Below, piece after piece: positions 12,930 to 24,489 of a stretch of 64,000 nucleotides of DNA (position 1 is the first letter of the stretch; each line of letters begins with the position of its first letter). The position numbers and the translations under genes are program-made. Where the stretch lies: the NCBI GenBank assembly GCA_021234155.1, contig JAJEKV010000656.1, positions 1 to 64,000 on the forward strand, given 5' to 3'. This DNA is from Isoetes taiwanensis (lineage: Eukaryota > Streptophyta > Lycopodiopsida > Isoetales > Isoetaceae). Under the pieces are notes generated by a model. That model made no database searches. It saw nothing but the letters and a program-made list of their open reading frames with translations, and was not told where the DNA came from.

Positions 12930-13560
12930 CGCCATTTATCGCTTGTAAATTCTAGTGCCGGAGATGCTCACAAGAATGTCCCCTTGCGCCTTATTTTCCA
13001 GTGAAAGAATAGAATAGAATAGAATAGCTTTTTTAACGTCCACGGAGACCACAAAGAGGAAGAGGAAGAGGAAGAGGAAGAGGAAGAGGAAGAGGAAGGC
13101 CACAATATTCACCTGAATGGCCTGCTCTTCGAACCCGACAAAAGCTTTAATCTTTTTCCAATCACGGTCGAATCTGCAAGAAACACAAGCATGTTATAAA
13201 TTTAACCAAAAAGACTCCATTTTCAGGATCACTTTATTTCCGACTGTAATTTTCCAAATCTAAACAAACCCAATCAAACAAATTCTCCCAAACCTGGCAA
13301 ATTCGGGTGGAAAAGAGAATCAAGTATTTTGAATTGCAAGAGATTATTTGGCATAAGCAATATGGTGAAGTTTTTTGAAAGAAGTAGATCTTATGTACAA
13401 AGATGATACTATGAAATCTCTAAAATTTGAGGCAGATATGCAAGAAGTGGACCCCATCCATGGCTCTTTAGGTGTGATCAACAGGCTTGGAAAGTTTGAA
13501 CTTTCCATGCAAGAAAGAAAAAGAAATGGTGGGCGGATTTTAAGCGTTCTCCAGAACTAG
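12930..13560 (+). pseudogene. LOB-domain (LBD-like) gene piece, copy 1, split by a LINE fragment
   Basis: The frame at 13,320-13,500 continues the pattern of the LOB domain: LFGISNM in the copy at 51 kb, then KEVDLMYKDDTMKSLKFEAD and MQEVDPIHGSLGVINRL. In LBD transcription factors this stretch is FGASN..K.L, then a D.V.S..YEA block, then DP.YGC.G.I..L. The upstream part (12,930-12,992) carries the decayed zinc-finger part (SACKFQR) and is cut off by the LINE fragment at 12,993-13,305. The copy also lacks about 37 bases present in the other copy after VINRL. The key Cys in DPVYGC is replaced by Ser here. It is a pseudogene. The family call rests on the GAS-block resemblance seen by eye. Confidence 0.55.
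12993..13305 (-). mobile_element. 3' end of a simple-tail LINE inside the LBD-like piece
   Basis: On minus the fragment ends GGTCTCCGTGGACGTTAAAA followed by a TATTC pentamer run (plus 13,006-13,026). A (GAAGAG)n hexamer run lies next to the conserved box at 13,054-13,097. The flanks CCAGTG and GGTGGAAAAGAGAATCAAG rejoin to the uninterrupted 51,035-51,050 sequence, and a short target duplication GTG(G)AAA(A)GA is visible on both sides. The remaining 200 bases have no recognisable coding content. Confidence 0.75.
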
Positions 13561-13850
13561 GAGCTTCCTGGGGACATGGTCTATCTCGATATCAATTCCA
13601 CCCCAGATCACCTTCTGGCTTCAATTTTAGGTCTTGCACTTCATTGTTGCCTCAGGACCCAGCTTCCTTCGCTTTCTATGCCAATTTTAGCTCTTCTCAG
13701 CGTTGGTGGATTCTAATGGCATTGTAATGGCATGGTGCGCATTTTTGGCATGGTCTCGCTTCCATTTTGCTTTCTTTCTTTCTCTCGCAAGTTCTTTAGC
13801 CTCACGTAGATGTGGAATGACTTTTCGACAATAATATTCCATCGTGGTTC

Positions 13851-14810
13851 TTTGGCCTTTTTTTTTTTCTTGTCAACATGTCTTTTTTTCACTATTAATT
13901 TTAGCAAATTTTTTGTCAAAGTGTGATTTTTTTCTTGATTGTTGTTTTGGAGGAGCCATGCATTGTTTGTCTTCTAAATAAACATGTAGGTTTAAACTAT
14001 ATTACATGTGGGAAATTACAAAAGAGTTTGTCGTGTTTTTTTTCCTCTATTTGTAGTTTTAGAAGTTGATGTTGAAAAAAAAAAGATAATTTTCAAGAAA
14101 TTCATATGTATTGTTTAGAAAACAATTGTTGTTTTCAAATGTTATTTTCCTAATATAACATGTAGTTATTAGAAAATAGGCTCGATCATTTTGTTTTTAA
14201 ATAGATGTTGTTTTAAGTGTTGTTACCCTCCTCAAAAAAAAAAAAAAAAAAAAAAAGGAGAGAGAGAACCCACATGTGGCCTCTTCTTTTACTTCATTAA
14301 TGATAAATTTTATTTCATCATTAATGATAAATTTTTTATTTCTTCATTAATGATAAATTTTTTCATTAATGATAAATTTTTTCATTAATGATAAACGTTT
14401 TATCTTCATTAATGATAAATTTTTTATTTCTCTTATTTGTTTGCTTTTTGGGAATCAAATCCAAACAAGTCCATAAGACATGATATTGTTAGATTACAAT
14501 CCAAATTCTCACTTTAAGTTTTACTTAAGAAAACTATTTCTTCAAAATGTTCAAGTTTCAAACATTTAGATCAATGGTTAAGGTCAGATTAATGTTATTT
14601 TAGTGGTTAAAATTGAAAACTCTAATGCAATTTCAATGGTTAAAATTGAACACTGTAGCTGGGGTATTAACCCGGTTACTGTAGCACGATTGACTGTGCT
14701 GATCATATGCGTTTTTTTTTTTTAATTGTGCATGTAATAAATATTTGTTTTGTAAATGGATCTCTTCACAATTAGGCTAACAAAGTGCTTTACTTTACAT
14801 AATATATGAT
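13851..14810. repeat. No gene; AT-rich with an ATTAATGATAAATTTT array
   Basis: An A run (about 14,236-14,258) is followed by about six imperfect tandem copies of CATTAATGATAAATTTT with small length changes (14,296-14,430). The rest is AT-rich and shows nothing coding. CACTGTAGC and TACTGTAGC flank a GGGTATTAACCC palindrome near 14,653-14,690. Confidence 0.65.
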
Positions 14811-14840
14811 ACTAGAAACGTGTGCCCGGCGATGCCGGGC
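14811..14840 (-). mobile_element. Helitron-like 3' terminus (hairpin plus CTAGT)
   Basis: On minus the sequence reads GCCCGGC-ATC-GCCGGGC, then nine bases, then CTAGT. A stable GC hairpin about ten bases before CTRRT is the standard Helitron 3' end. A second example is at 54,788-54,815. The base after CTAGT is A, not the usual T, which counts against a textbook insertion. No matching 5' end was found to the right of this site. Confidence 0.42.
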
Positions 14841-14984
14841 ATTAGTCGTGGACATGTGGCATGGATGTTTCGCCATGTCTATGGATGGAACAAAATATGA
14901 ACATGTTAAGTGTAGTTTGCATGTCTAATGTTGAAACAGGACGATTTATTCAATTGCATCCACCCCAAGCTTTGTAACAACCTC

Positions 14985-15171
14985 CCCTACTATGTGCAAT
15001 GGTGAATGCCCATCTCACATACTTAAACATGAGTGCTCAATGCAGAAATGTTGTTGTATAATTACTGAAAGGAGGGGATCCCCTACTATGTGCAATGGTG
15101 AATGCCCATCTCACATACTTAAACATGAGTGCTCAATGCGTGAAATGTTGTTGTATAATTATTGAAAAAAG
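14985..15171 (+). repeat. Tandem duplication, unit 96 bp, two copies
   Basis: CCCTACTATGTGCAATGGTG starts at 14,985 and again at 15,081. The two 96-base units differ at only a few positions. No coding content is seen. Confidence 0.85.
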
Positions 15172-15229
15172 GAAGGGAATGCCTAGGGTTAATTTTTGCA
15201 GACCCTATGTTATAAAGGTGAATGCAATG

Positions 15230-15685
15230 CTAATGGTGAAGAGTGCTTGACACAGGTGTTCTGAAGTAGATATAATGACGTGTGTAGATGGAACAGAGTG
15301 CATAATATAATTAGTAGTCGATGATCCCGAAATTATCCATGAAGATGCCCGCGATTCCTGGATTATGTACCTGCTGGATTCCACTGGCTTTGGGCCCAAT
15401 GAGCTTGACGACTTGATGTTTGTTCATACTGATGAGGCCTATGCTATCATCACTCTGGATGGAGTCCCGGATATACTATGAGATGATGCTATAGCTCTGT
15501 TTTGCAAAACTCTGAACTTTTGATTTAAAGTGTTTTTCCTTTTTGAATTGTTCTAAGTGCCAACTAGGTAGGGGCCTTGTTGGCGGTAGTGTAGTCGCCA
15601 AAGACTCTTTTCCATGGGTGGACAACCCTTTGTTTTTTGTATGACTATGTAATTTTCTTATACAAGAATACATCTTCGGCCGCTT

Positions 15686-15717
<32 letters not shown>
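15230..15717 (+). pseudogene. Retroposed 3' end of an unidentified transcript with poly-A
   Basis: A frame ending at TGA (15,479-15,481) reads DDPEIIHEDARDSWIMYLLD, then STGFGPNELDDLMFVHTDEA, then YAIITLDGVPDIL. A non-coding tail of about 200 bases follows and ends in an A run at 15,690-15,717. Upstream the frame is broken by a TAA. This has the form of the end of a retroposed mRNA or an L1-type element 3' end. I do not recognise the protein. Confidence 0.45.
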
Positions 15718-15720
<3 letters not shown>

Positions 15721-15849
15721 CAATGTGCAATTCAAATTTTAAAAAAATGATTGCCAATGCTCAATGTTGCAATCTTATGATTAGCTATTTTTTTCTTTTT
15801 GTGTTTTGTAGTTTGATCATCCCAATTGCTAAGGTGTTACTTTTCTCTC

Positions 15850-16290
15850 ATTTAGTATTGCCTCCATTTTAAGGGGCACATCATCTTGAATGAGATGTTT
15901 GATGGATTGGTGAGCCACGCCAAAATGCAATCAAATGGGAGTCATTGAAGATGAATCTCATACCCTTCAAAGTTGCCCAAAGATATGATCAAATGAGGAT
16001 TTATATGTTGAGTTTTGGCCGGCCGTTACATGTTCAACACGGCATGTGGGATCATATCTTCAGGAGGTTATGGACATCCGAGATCAGCTAGTGTCCCGGG
16101 CACACTTGACATGTATATAAACATTGATGTATCCTCAAAAAAAAAAAAAAAAAAACATTCTTATTTCGCCACGGTTTTCCCTCATTTGGGGTTTTTTATT
16201 GATTAATAATAAATCATGGGTCCCATAGGTCGATTGGCCTCGGGTGGATCGATAAAAATCATTCTCATTCTCATTCTCATTCTAATTGAC
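15850..16290 (+). mobile_element. 5'-truncated simple-tail LINE, C-terminal end
   Basis: The frame at about 15,944-15,985 reads VIEDESHTLQSCP, the same zinc-binding tail as the other LINE copies. An A run at 16,138-16,155 interrupts the 3' region. The 3' end is ATGGGTCCCATAGGTCGATT, then GGCCTCGGGTGGATCGATAA, followed by a CATTCT hexamer run (16,260-16,283). Only the last 400 bases or so of the element remain. Confidence 0.78.
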
Positions 16291-19200
16291 TTTTTTTTTG
16301 TTCTAAATCACAATTTTGTCCACCGTAAATTTACTTATTTTACAATAGCTCATGGAAATATGTGTAGATGTCGTATTAGTACTATGTAAATTGCTATAAA
16401 ATGTAAATTAGGATGGTCGGTGATAATGAGGGCATCAAACAATTTAACAATTGTCATTGGACTGCCAAAAGTTTAGAAAATCTAGTTAAGCAAATGTAAA
16501 TACACCATCAAAAGCATGATTTGTCAAGGGAGATTATGAACAATGATGGCAAAACCAGACCTAGGACGAACTACAAAGGAGTGAAATGCGATGCTAAGGA
16601 AAAATATTACTCAAATAATTTAGGCTTTGTTCAAAAGATGTTCAGGCCGCAAGTTTGATTTCTCATCAAGAATCTCCCTAAATATCATGTAACTTTTTAG
16701 TTAGAAAATCTGTAAGCAGAGAAGATAAGGAAAGGCGCCCTTTCTGTCGACTTCCATAAGCGAGTTAAAGATGCGCACATTAGATGGAAATTCAACCCAA
16801 TGCATTCCTCATAAGGCTAAGGTTGCTTCTGCATAGAGACCACTTTTGGTATATGTCTACAAACTACATACAAACTACATCAAATATTTAAGTTTTTTCC
16901 ACATGCACACTCAAGAATTAGTTGCATACCTGAAAATGGGGCCACTGATTATCACTGTGGCAACAAACCTTAACCTGCAGCACAATCAAGGCCTTTAGAA
17001 TATGAAGCCATTATACTTCACATGCAAGACATCAATTATGTCACATAATTGCAGCAATCAAAAGATTAAAGAACATGCCCTCATAAGAAAATCATTCTTG
17101 CACTTAAATACATACAATGAATCTCTTGCATTTAAGATACTAATCACACTAAAAAGTCATAAGATTAGAACGCAAGCTATAGATCAAAATAGAAACATCA
17201 AAAACACTTCGATAGTGAACAAACCTTGATGGAGAACAAATGGGAACAAACCTTCAGGTGGTGAATCCGTGGCAAATACTTTTAATTAATTCCGTGGTTA
17301 CAAGATTTAAACCTTGAAATGTTACAAAAAAAACATTACAAAGGCACATCCATTGATGGGTTTCCTATCCCGAAACATTTTAAGGGTAGCAGCAGCAGAT
17401 TGGTCTTCACATTCTAGCAAATTTAATGAATTCTGCCTACTTTAGTGAAAGGAGCCTGATCATAATTGACTCTTATGTTCCATAAAATGTAGAAGCCAAA
17501 TAGTAGTGCTAACAATAATAAGCACAAAGATATTCTAGAAGGTATTCTTTTTCCATATGCCTTTAATGATGAAAACCTTGACAATATAAGGGCTATGAAG
17601 AGCAAACAATGTGATGAAGAATAACATTATGAAATACAGTGTATCTGGTCTAAAGGTTCTTTAATTTTCAAAAGTTGGTAATAAACATAAAAATAAGAAC
17701 TTACTCTACGGATGACTCGATCAACTAAACTTGCTGCATCTCCGTATTGCTGGATCTGTTGCCATTGTAACATCTTAGAATTGTGGTGCAACTAAAATTT
17801 TGGTTCCACATGTAGTTAGGCTCACAGCAGCATCCTTGGCATATCATCTTGACCTCTTGATTTCACAATTAGTCGTACAGGTGAGATGGGCAAGATGAGA
17901 AATGACAGAGGCACTTCTATCAAGACTTTCATGATCAGATTCCACCATTAAGCTGGCCAGGGGCTGGCCAACTTACCTGCTATGGCTACAATAATACTAC
18001 AATAGAAACTATTTTCGTCCTTTAAGGATTGAACATTATTATCTTGACGTCCGATTATAACGAAGCTAAAAGACACACATATTCACAAAGAAAAATGAAA
18101 TAACAAAATTCCGAGGCACAAATCTGTAATTGAGATAGATAAAACTTACTCTAGCATACAGTCGCACATGCATGCCATCTTATAGGTAATAAGTACAATA
18201 AAAAGACGTGGTGCCATCTTAAAATTTAAAATGTACCTTTTTAGAAGGAAATATTCGAAGGACCATGCTTGCCTAAAGGACCAAAGCATAAACTAAGTGA
18301 ACAAACTCCCCGTGATCCCCGGTGATACACCAAAGATATTCCACTAACAAAAGTGGCCCACAATTACTTGCAAGAATAGAGCAGGATATAAGGAGGTGCA
18401 CAATCCAACTTCAGAGAGGAGGTTCTAGTTCTACATCAGTCTATTTCGATGCTTCATATCTTTTTCAAAGCTTGCAACCATACCCGGGGGGTTCACCTCT
18501 ATATAAAGGGGCATATGGATGTGCATCAAGTCGAGAAACCCCCATCTAAACCCAACCCTCCATAGAAACCCCTATGTATTCAAGGTTGAAAATGTCGAAG
18601 AATCATACCCGATTCCATATTTTTACAATCCATAAGCACTTCTTGCCCTACCCTCAACCTTATTTTTACGTGTATGATTTCATTCATGTATCGCATTCCG
18701 TATTTTTACATGTGCCAAATGTTGCATCAAACAAGATTTAGGTTCTTAGCGCCATTTGAGTTCAATGGTCACTCAAAAAATAAGAAAGAAATACCTAGAA
18801 TTTTATTTATTTTAATTAAATGACAATTTTAGGATGACAAACTTGAAATTCATTATTGATTATTGAATAATGACTTTAAATTAATTCCTCTAAAAGAAGA
18901 TTTCCACCACGGATCTCACGTAATGGAGGCCAAAATGGAGAAAGGGGAAGCTTGCCCAAAAAAAAGAGCATCAACAATGCAAATGGACTTTAAAATCAAA
19001 TGCAGGAACAATGGTTTTATCTGCCCATCTAACTACTTCCTAAAAGATTTTTATGTGGCATAGACGAAAAAACTTCAAAACATTACCTCCAAACACCAAA
19101 TCCTAAAACGTTTTTTTCGCATGTGCGCTTGATTCAAACCCCTAAAACGTACTCTTATGGTTTTCCAGCTCCAAGAAATCCATCCCGGACCGTGGAAAAA

Positions 19201-20394
19201 TGCATACACCTAGCCAAAACGCATGAGCGCTCGCATGTATAATGCATTATTTTTTTCGAAAAAACCTCTCCCGATCCACGCACATGTATTCTTTTAATAC
19301 ATCACGTGAACGAGAACAACCATATTTTCTTCATGGACATGAAATCCATAGCTAAACCCAAATAGAAATCGGCCAAGATTCAAGGTTGAAAAATGTAGTT
19401 TCAAACTCTTCCTTTATCCAAGAATCCATGTGACCTGATGATGTGCAATGATCTAATGCATGAGCATTGTTTAATGCTCATACATGCCTAATCAAACAAA
19501 GACATCTAGCATACAAATACTCAGCTACGAGAGGCCGAAGCTTACCATCTTACCATCTCTCAACATGACAAAAATAGGAAGAAAGCATTAGAGCAGATGA
19601 CCTACAGAACTACTGCCCGAGGTTTCATAATTGTGCAACTCGCCAACGTTCAAACTGTTGAAATATTTGAAGATTGAAGACTAACCTTAAAAAGTCTATG
19701 CAGGAATTCCAGATGTCTTTCCATTGCTGCAATGAGTCATGGCAACCTGCCCTTCAGCTATGAAGCTCCAATAACGCCAAAGCTTTTTTCAGAGACGACA
19801 CTGGGACGGTAAAGCTATTGTTTTCATCCAACATTTTCCTAGTTGAACGCAGAACCTAGATGAACGCAGATGTAGACGAAAAGGAAGCGCGAAAAAGGTT
19901 ACTCAAATGGGGCCGAGGAAAAAAATAGTGGCTCACCAACGTAAAAAGATCATTTCAGGCAGAGAAGCATGGGCAAGGGCCATCACCGCCCACAATATAC
20001 CGCGCCCTTCCCTTTGGAATTTGAAACAAAGAAGACCATGGTATTGAAAAGTACCAAGAAGAGAAAGGAACCCCATGCTACATGGACGCGTCCCAAGCTA
20101 AATACCAACACTATTCCAAAATAAAAAGAAGATAATATAAACTTGTGCCCTTAGAGAAATACAAGGCCACATTGGTATTGATTGAGTTGGAGACTAGCTC
20201 ATGTTTCTGCAAAAAACATTGGTATCACACCTTTTCCAAGAGATTTAGATCTTAGAGGCCTTTTTCATATCATGGCAGGAATTGAATTATAATAGCTCTT
20301 CAAAGGTTAATCAATTAAATAAAGAGACATCTGGAATATCTCCGTAAAACAATTGAATGGATTGTTATAAAAAAAAATATATATATATTCAAGA
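16291..20394. other. No confirmed gene; possible minus-strand exons
   Basis: Three minus-strand stretches look like exons with GT donors, though I cannot join them. One at 19,690-19,735 reads AAMERHLEFLHRLFK before GTTAGT. One at 17,706-17,765 reads QQIQQYGDAASLVDRVIRR before GTAAGT. One at 17,423-17,605 includes a hydrophobic stretch (ISLCLLLLALLFGFYILW). They could be parts of one gene for a small tail-anchored membrane protein, or chance. No start, promoter or terminator could be set. I see no other coding signal here. Confidence 0.25.
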
Positions 20395-20399
20395 TAAAA

Positions 20400-20490
20400 A
20401 ATAATCACATTAGCTCACTGGGTACATTGGTTAAAGTAGTCTTATTAGGACATTGAATTATTTTGGTAGAGGTTCAAGACCCCGTATTTC
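20400..20490 (+). mobile_element. tRNA-derived SINE-like relic
   Basis: TTAGCTCACTGGGTACATTGG resembles an RNA polymerase III A box (TRGCNNAGYNGG), and AGAGGTTCAAGACCCC about 50 bases later resembles a B box (GGTTCRANNCC). The spacing suits a tRNA-type promoter. There is no foldable tRNA cloverleaf, so it is a SINE relic and not a tRNA gene. Ends and target duplications were not found. Confidence 0.4.
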
Positions 20491-23460
20491 ATATTCTAAA
20501 ATCTTAGGCAAAGCCGTATAGAGATTCGATATTCCCTCAAAACCTTAGGCAAAATCGTATTTCATATTTCAAAGTCATAGGCGCCTCCAATCATAAATGA
20601 CTATAAGCGAAACAAGAGGTGGCCAGAGGCTCCAACATACGATTTGGGTCGTAGGATCGACGAATCTGATGACTGTGGTAGTCCAGGGTGCACCTCGTTT
20701 AGAAAGAATCTTACCTGTTTTTTAGGCTACTAATTCCATTCAGGGCTATTATAGAAGTTGAAATTGAGTTGAATGTAGACAAAAATGGTAGCAATCCCTC
20801 ATTTCTCCTTAAAAAACTAGATATCGCTTCTTAGGACCTAAGCTCTGAAAGCCAGACTTGAGGAGGATGCGTTGGGATCTAAGATTTTCAGGGACAACAA
20901 AAGCTTCAATTACGAAAGGCCCAATCGTTGGAAGGCCAAGGGGGTAGAAATTTTGATAGCATGGGCAACAATTCCTTTTCCCCAAACATCTCCAGCAAGA
21001 ACATAACCCAGTTTAAGCAAAACCGTGGGCATCCTTCGTTTGGTGAAACTGTGAGGGCGCCAATCTAGCGCCCATCAAGGCAGATTGCTTTGAAAAATAG
21101 ATGCGGTGCTGCAACATTGCGAAGAAAATTTAGGGCATCCTCAAGGTGTGTATATGTGTCCCATGCCATTCATGTAGTTACGCAATTGTCTGTAGCCCAT
21201 TGCATCATAGCTTTTGCATCTATTTCTTCGATTTTTCGCATAGTAATGTGGCTTAGGAAATCTCGAGAATTAATAAAAAGATGCACTTAAAGATTTGTAA
21301 TCCTTTAGGTTTGCTCCACCCCGTATTTCGTTTGATTCTTCTTACTGGGTGCACATTTCTCGTTTTGATTGACTCTGAGATTCCTTCAAATGCTATTAAT
21401 GTAGTTGACCTTCCTTCTGATTCTAGCTCATCATTCAAAGTTCCAAAAAGTTTTCCTCGATGTGACCCGTTGAAATGGAAAATTCTCCTCCTTAATCTCT
21501 TACCCATCATGTGGGATACCGTGTGATTCAAAGCTTTGAGATGGCGATCAAGGGGAGACAATGTCATCTCTCTGGCAGGATAAAGTTTTGAACGTGACCC
21601 CGCTGCTTAGACTTTCTTCCATTGCGAGATGCTTTCTATGTTCCTCGAAGTGTGGCCATTACTATTGCACATACCATAGCTCATCCTTGTTGCCTTTGGA
21701 GTGATATGTAGTTGTCGGGCTAGTTTGGTTTCCTCCGCCCTTTGGGTCCGGTGCACTCAAGTCTTGAATTACTTAATGCGAAAGACAGCCGCCTCGTCTC
21801 TTTGATTCCCGGACATTTCGATTTGGGACTCTTATTGAACAGAATATTGTTCTCCTTGATCTTGACCATGATGCTGACATTTCCAAGTCGGAGATGTTCT
21901 TTTCCTGGTATGTGTCTCCTTTCCTTCCTGCATCATGATCTCCTATTTTCTGAAATTGATGAAGTCATGAAAGTCTTCCCATTGGTGCAAGAGAGCTGGA
22001 AGCTCGGCCATGATTGGCCTTGGGTGCTTTATGGTTGTCTAGCTTGGTTGCCCCTTTTTTTCTAATCTTGCTTGACATCCCTTGAGCTAGTAGGTTGCAA
22101 GATCGTGGTGGTCTTTCCTCCGGTTTTATGCGTTTCCATGTCTTTGTGGAATCTCCTTTCGCCGTAAGCTTACATTGTTTGGCCCTAGTTCGCGGATGCT
22201 AATATAGGCATCTATATCCGACGCATCCTATACATGTATGTTTCTCGCTTTGCCTTCTTCCATTTGAAACTCCTATACTTGAGCTCTGGCAAGTCGAGAT
22301 CCTCTTTCTCGATGTGAGCTTATGGATTTGGGGTAGCAAGTTGTGTTTCGCTTTTGTCTCGATTTGCTTGATTTTTCCGTGGTAAGGGGGCTCTAATATA
22401 ATGACCTTTGCACATCTTGAGTCCCTTGATTTATAGGCAGAACAAAGGTTTTGGTTGTCTAGGATATGTCAAGCAATATATTCTTTAGCCAATGGTGAAT
22501 TCACAAGGCTCCCAAAAAATAATTATTACTAGTTTTTCACAACAATTTTTACATAAAACCATTAAAATAAAGTGATATTACTAAGTGGGTTAATGTGTTG
22601 AATAACCACTGCTAGTTACATACTGTGGTTCTTACTTATGATTTATTATTCTAGTTTATTGTCATTGTTCACCTTCATAGTTTTTTATGGTGGTTTATTT
22701 ATTTGGTTGATAATAGTGCTTTGTTTTAGATATGTGGTACCATTAATAATATAGATTATAAACCATTAGCGAAATTTGTTTTATTTAATGTGCAATCTAG
22801 TGTGGTTTCCAAAATATGTTGTCTATATTTTTTTTTATAGAAATCAATGTTCTTCCATGGAATGGAATGTGCCAATTTTTTATGAAAATATTACTGGCTA
22901 AAGTGTAATGGTTTTGCCAATTTTTTTATGAAAATATTATAGGCTAAGGCGTAATGGTTTTGCCAACAAGATAGTAAGGGCTTGCATCTTAGTATTGGGA
23001 CAAATCAATAGTGCTTTCCACAATGTAATTACTATCGGTTTACTAAATAAGAAGGCATACTCAACTTGAAAAACATTGCCACTACCAATACGTCATTATT
23101 ATGAGTTTCTCCATCAAACATTTATGTTTTGTTATATAAAACTGTTATTGGTTTCTAGAACAAATTAAGAAAGGCTCCATTCAAAATCCAACTATTATTT
23201 TAGAAACAAAAAGATATAATGCATATGCAAGTTTATCCATTATATCGATACAAGCTTAATATCAAAACGTCACATGTTTTTTCATTAAAGCAGCATGTGT
23301 TTAAATCATTGATGATTGGTTTGTTAAGTTCAAGGTGCCTAGGGATTTGAACCCTAGCATTTCCATTTTTCTCAAAGGCAAAATGACTACTTAATCACTT
23401 AATCTCATAGAATTTATATGAGCAGTGACATGGTCCTAATAACACCACAGGAAAGAAAAA
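20491..23460. other. No gene seen; decayed sequence
   Basis: The 21.0-22.4 kb part is less AT-rich and has medium open frames on both strands (for example 21,253-21,567 minus and 21,742-22,065 plus). None contains a motif I recognise, and the best ones overlap on opposite strands. It may be a decayed retroelement. A 55-bp tandem duplication lies at 22,872-22,968. TGTCAAGCAATATAT at 22,466 recurs at 44,438. A B-box-like AGGGTTCAAATCCC lies on minus near 23,346. Confidence 0.45.
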
Positions 23461-23620
23461 AACAAGGTGCTGCGCACGGAGGGTTGCCCTCCGTGACCCG
23501 AGAGTGAAATGGCTTAAATCACACTTCAAAGTCATGTTTTCGAGCATATACTGACATATACTTGGAATATGCCACAAACCCACATGGATGAGGGTTTTTC
23601 CCTTAGGGGCAACCCAAAAA
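23461..23620 (-). mobile_element. 160-bp mini-element, same family as the 5.56-kb element
   Basis: Read on minus it starts GGGTTGCCCCTAAGGG after a T run and ends with hairpin CGGAGGG-CAA-CCCTCCG (23,477-23,493), then ..GCACCTTGT. The end matches the right end of the 5.56-kb element at 36,790-36,872, including GTGAA(G/A)TGGCTTAAATC inside the hairpin. The start matches 31,316-31,400 and 28,300-28,404. It appears to be a minimal non-autonomous member with both termini and almost nothing between. Confidence 0.62.
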
Positions 23621-24064
23621 ACTGGACTCAAACATATCAGTGGAATGCTATTTCCATGCCCAATTCATAATTCATAAGGCAAAAAGAAACACAATCCATT
23701 GGTTCCATTCAAACCTTGAACATATCGAAAGACGAGAAGCAAGAATGATGATTTCGTTGGTGTTTTAGTTTTTCTTTATCGGGGCTCAACACATGCACGC
23801 ACTGTAGCCCAGTTCTCCAAGATTCAAGGAATTTGATTTTTTATTGCTATTTTGTTTTCTAAATTTGAAATTGCCTCCAATATTTCCAACCACCTTTATT
23901 GATTTTTAGTTCTAAATTGGGGGACAAAAGGAACATAAAAAATGACACCCCAAAGCTGCAGACATTTGTTTGGTTAAAAAAACAAGGTTGAATCTATTAT
24001 TAATGTTCGACATTTTATGGTAGAGTATATCTCAATTTTTGAATGGCGTGGAAGACGATCTTGA

Positions 24065-24140
24065 ATATGTGGGATTTGAACCCACATTATGCCCAAAATC
24101 TAAGCATACCAAAGTAATTATAATGGCTAAGAGATAGCCA
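24065..24140 (-). mobile_element. SINE-like relic with a tRNA B box
   Basis: On minus, TGTGGGTTCAAATCCCACA is a perfect B-box stem-loop. A weak A-box-like TTAGCCATTATAATTACTTTGG precedes it. A full tRNA fold is not possible, so this is listed as a weak SINE candidate. Confidence 0.3.
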
Positions 24141-24175
24141 TGAAGCAACCACCATCCATGAGTATTCATGTTCAC

Positions 24176-24483
24176 AATGAATATATTACATCCAAGAGGC
24201 CCCTTACAATCTATAAGGTACTTTCTAATTATTAGCCGATAACTTTATTTATACTTATTACTCCATATATCATAACCATCATAACTTATCATAAGTGTAT
24301 TTGTATTTAAAGGCACCGTGGTTCGATACCACAATGAATATATTACATCCAAGAGGCCCTTACAATCTACAAGGTACTCTAATTATTAGCCGATAACTTT
24401 ATTTATACTTACTCCATATATCATAACCATCATAACTTATCATAATCAGATTTGTATTTAAAGGCACCGTGGGCTCGATACCA
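24176..24483 (+). repeat. Tandem duplication, unit about 155 bp
   Basis: AATGAATATATTACATCCAA starts both copies (24,176 and 24,331), and each ends with AAAGGCACCGTGG.TCGATACCA. The copies differ by a few substitutions and short gaps. TGATACCATGTTGGAGC-type words are common at plant retrotransposon primer sites, but no LTR is present. Confidence 0.75.
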
Positions 24484-24489
24484 TGTTGG

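Larger units (their letters stand above)
7929..13850. repeat. Interrupted copy 1 of a 1.4-kb duplicated unit
   Basis: Without its insertions this stretch is collinear with 50,200-51,590. Matching blocks in order: 7,940-7,963 (GGGAAAGGGGCAGGGTCAAA); 10,023-10,267, including an AT-rich stretch of about 110 bases that is almost identical; 11,815-12,033; 12,803-12,992; and 13,306-13,810. Four insertions separate the blocks: a minus LINE, a plus LINE, an inverted-repeat transposon and a minus LINE fragment. The unit includes a degenerate LOB-domain coding piece. Outside the listed limits the copies no longer match. Confidence 0.85.

Noticed and set aside
21253-22065. A gene in the less AT-rich 21-22 kb stretch
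   Set aside because: The best frames overlap on opposite strands, lack motifs and have no splice or start context.
23330-23400. tRNA-type SINE on minus near 23,346
   Set aside because: A B-box-like AGGGTTCAAATCCC is present, but the A box is weak and no ends are visible; noted only within the 20.5-23.5 kb entry.
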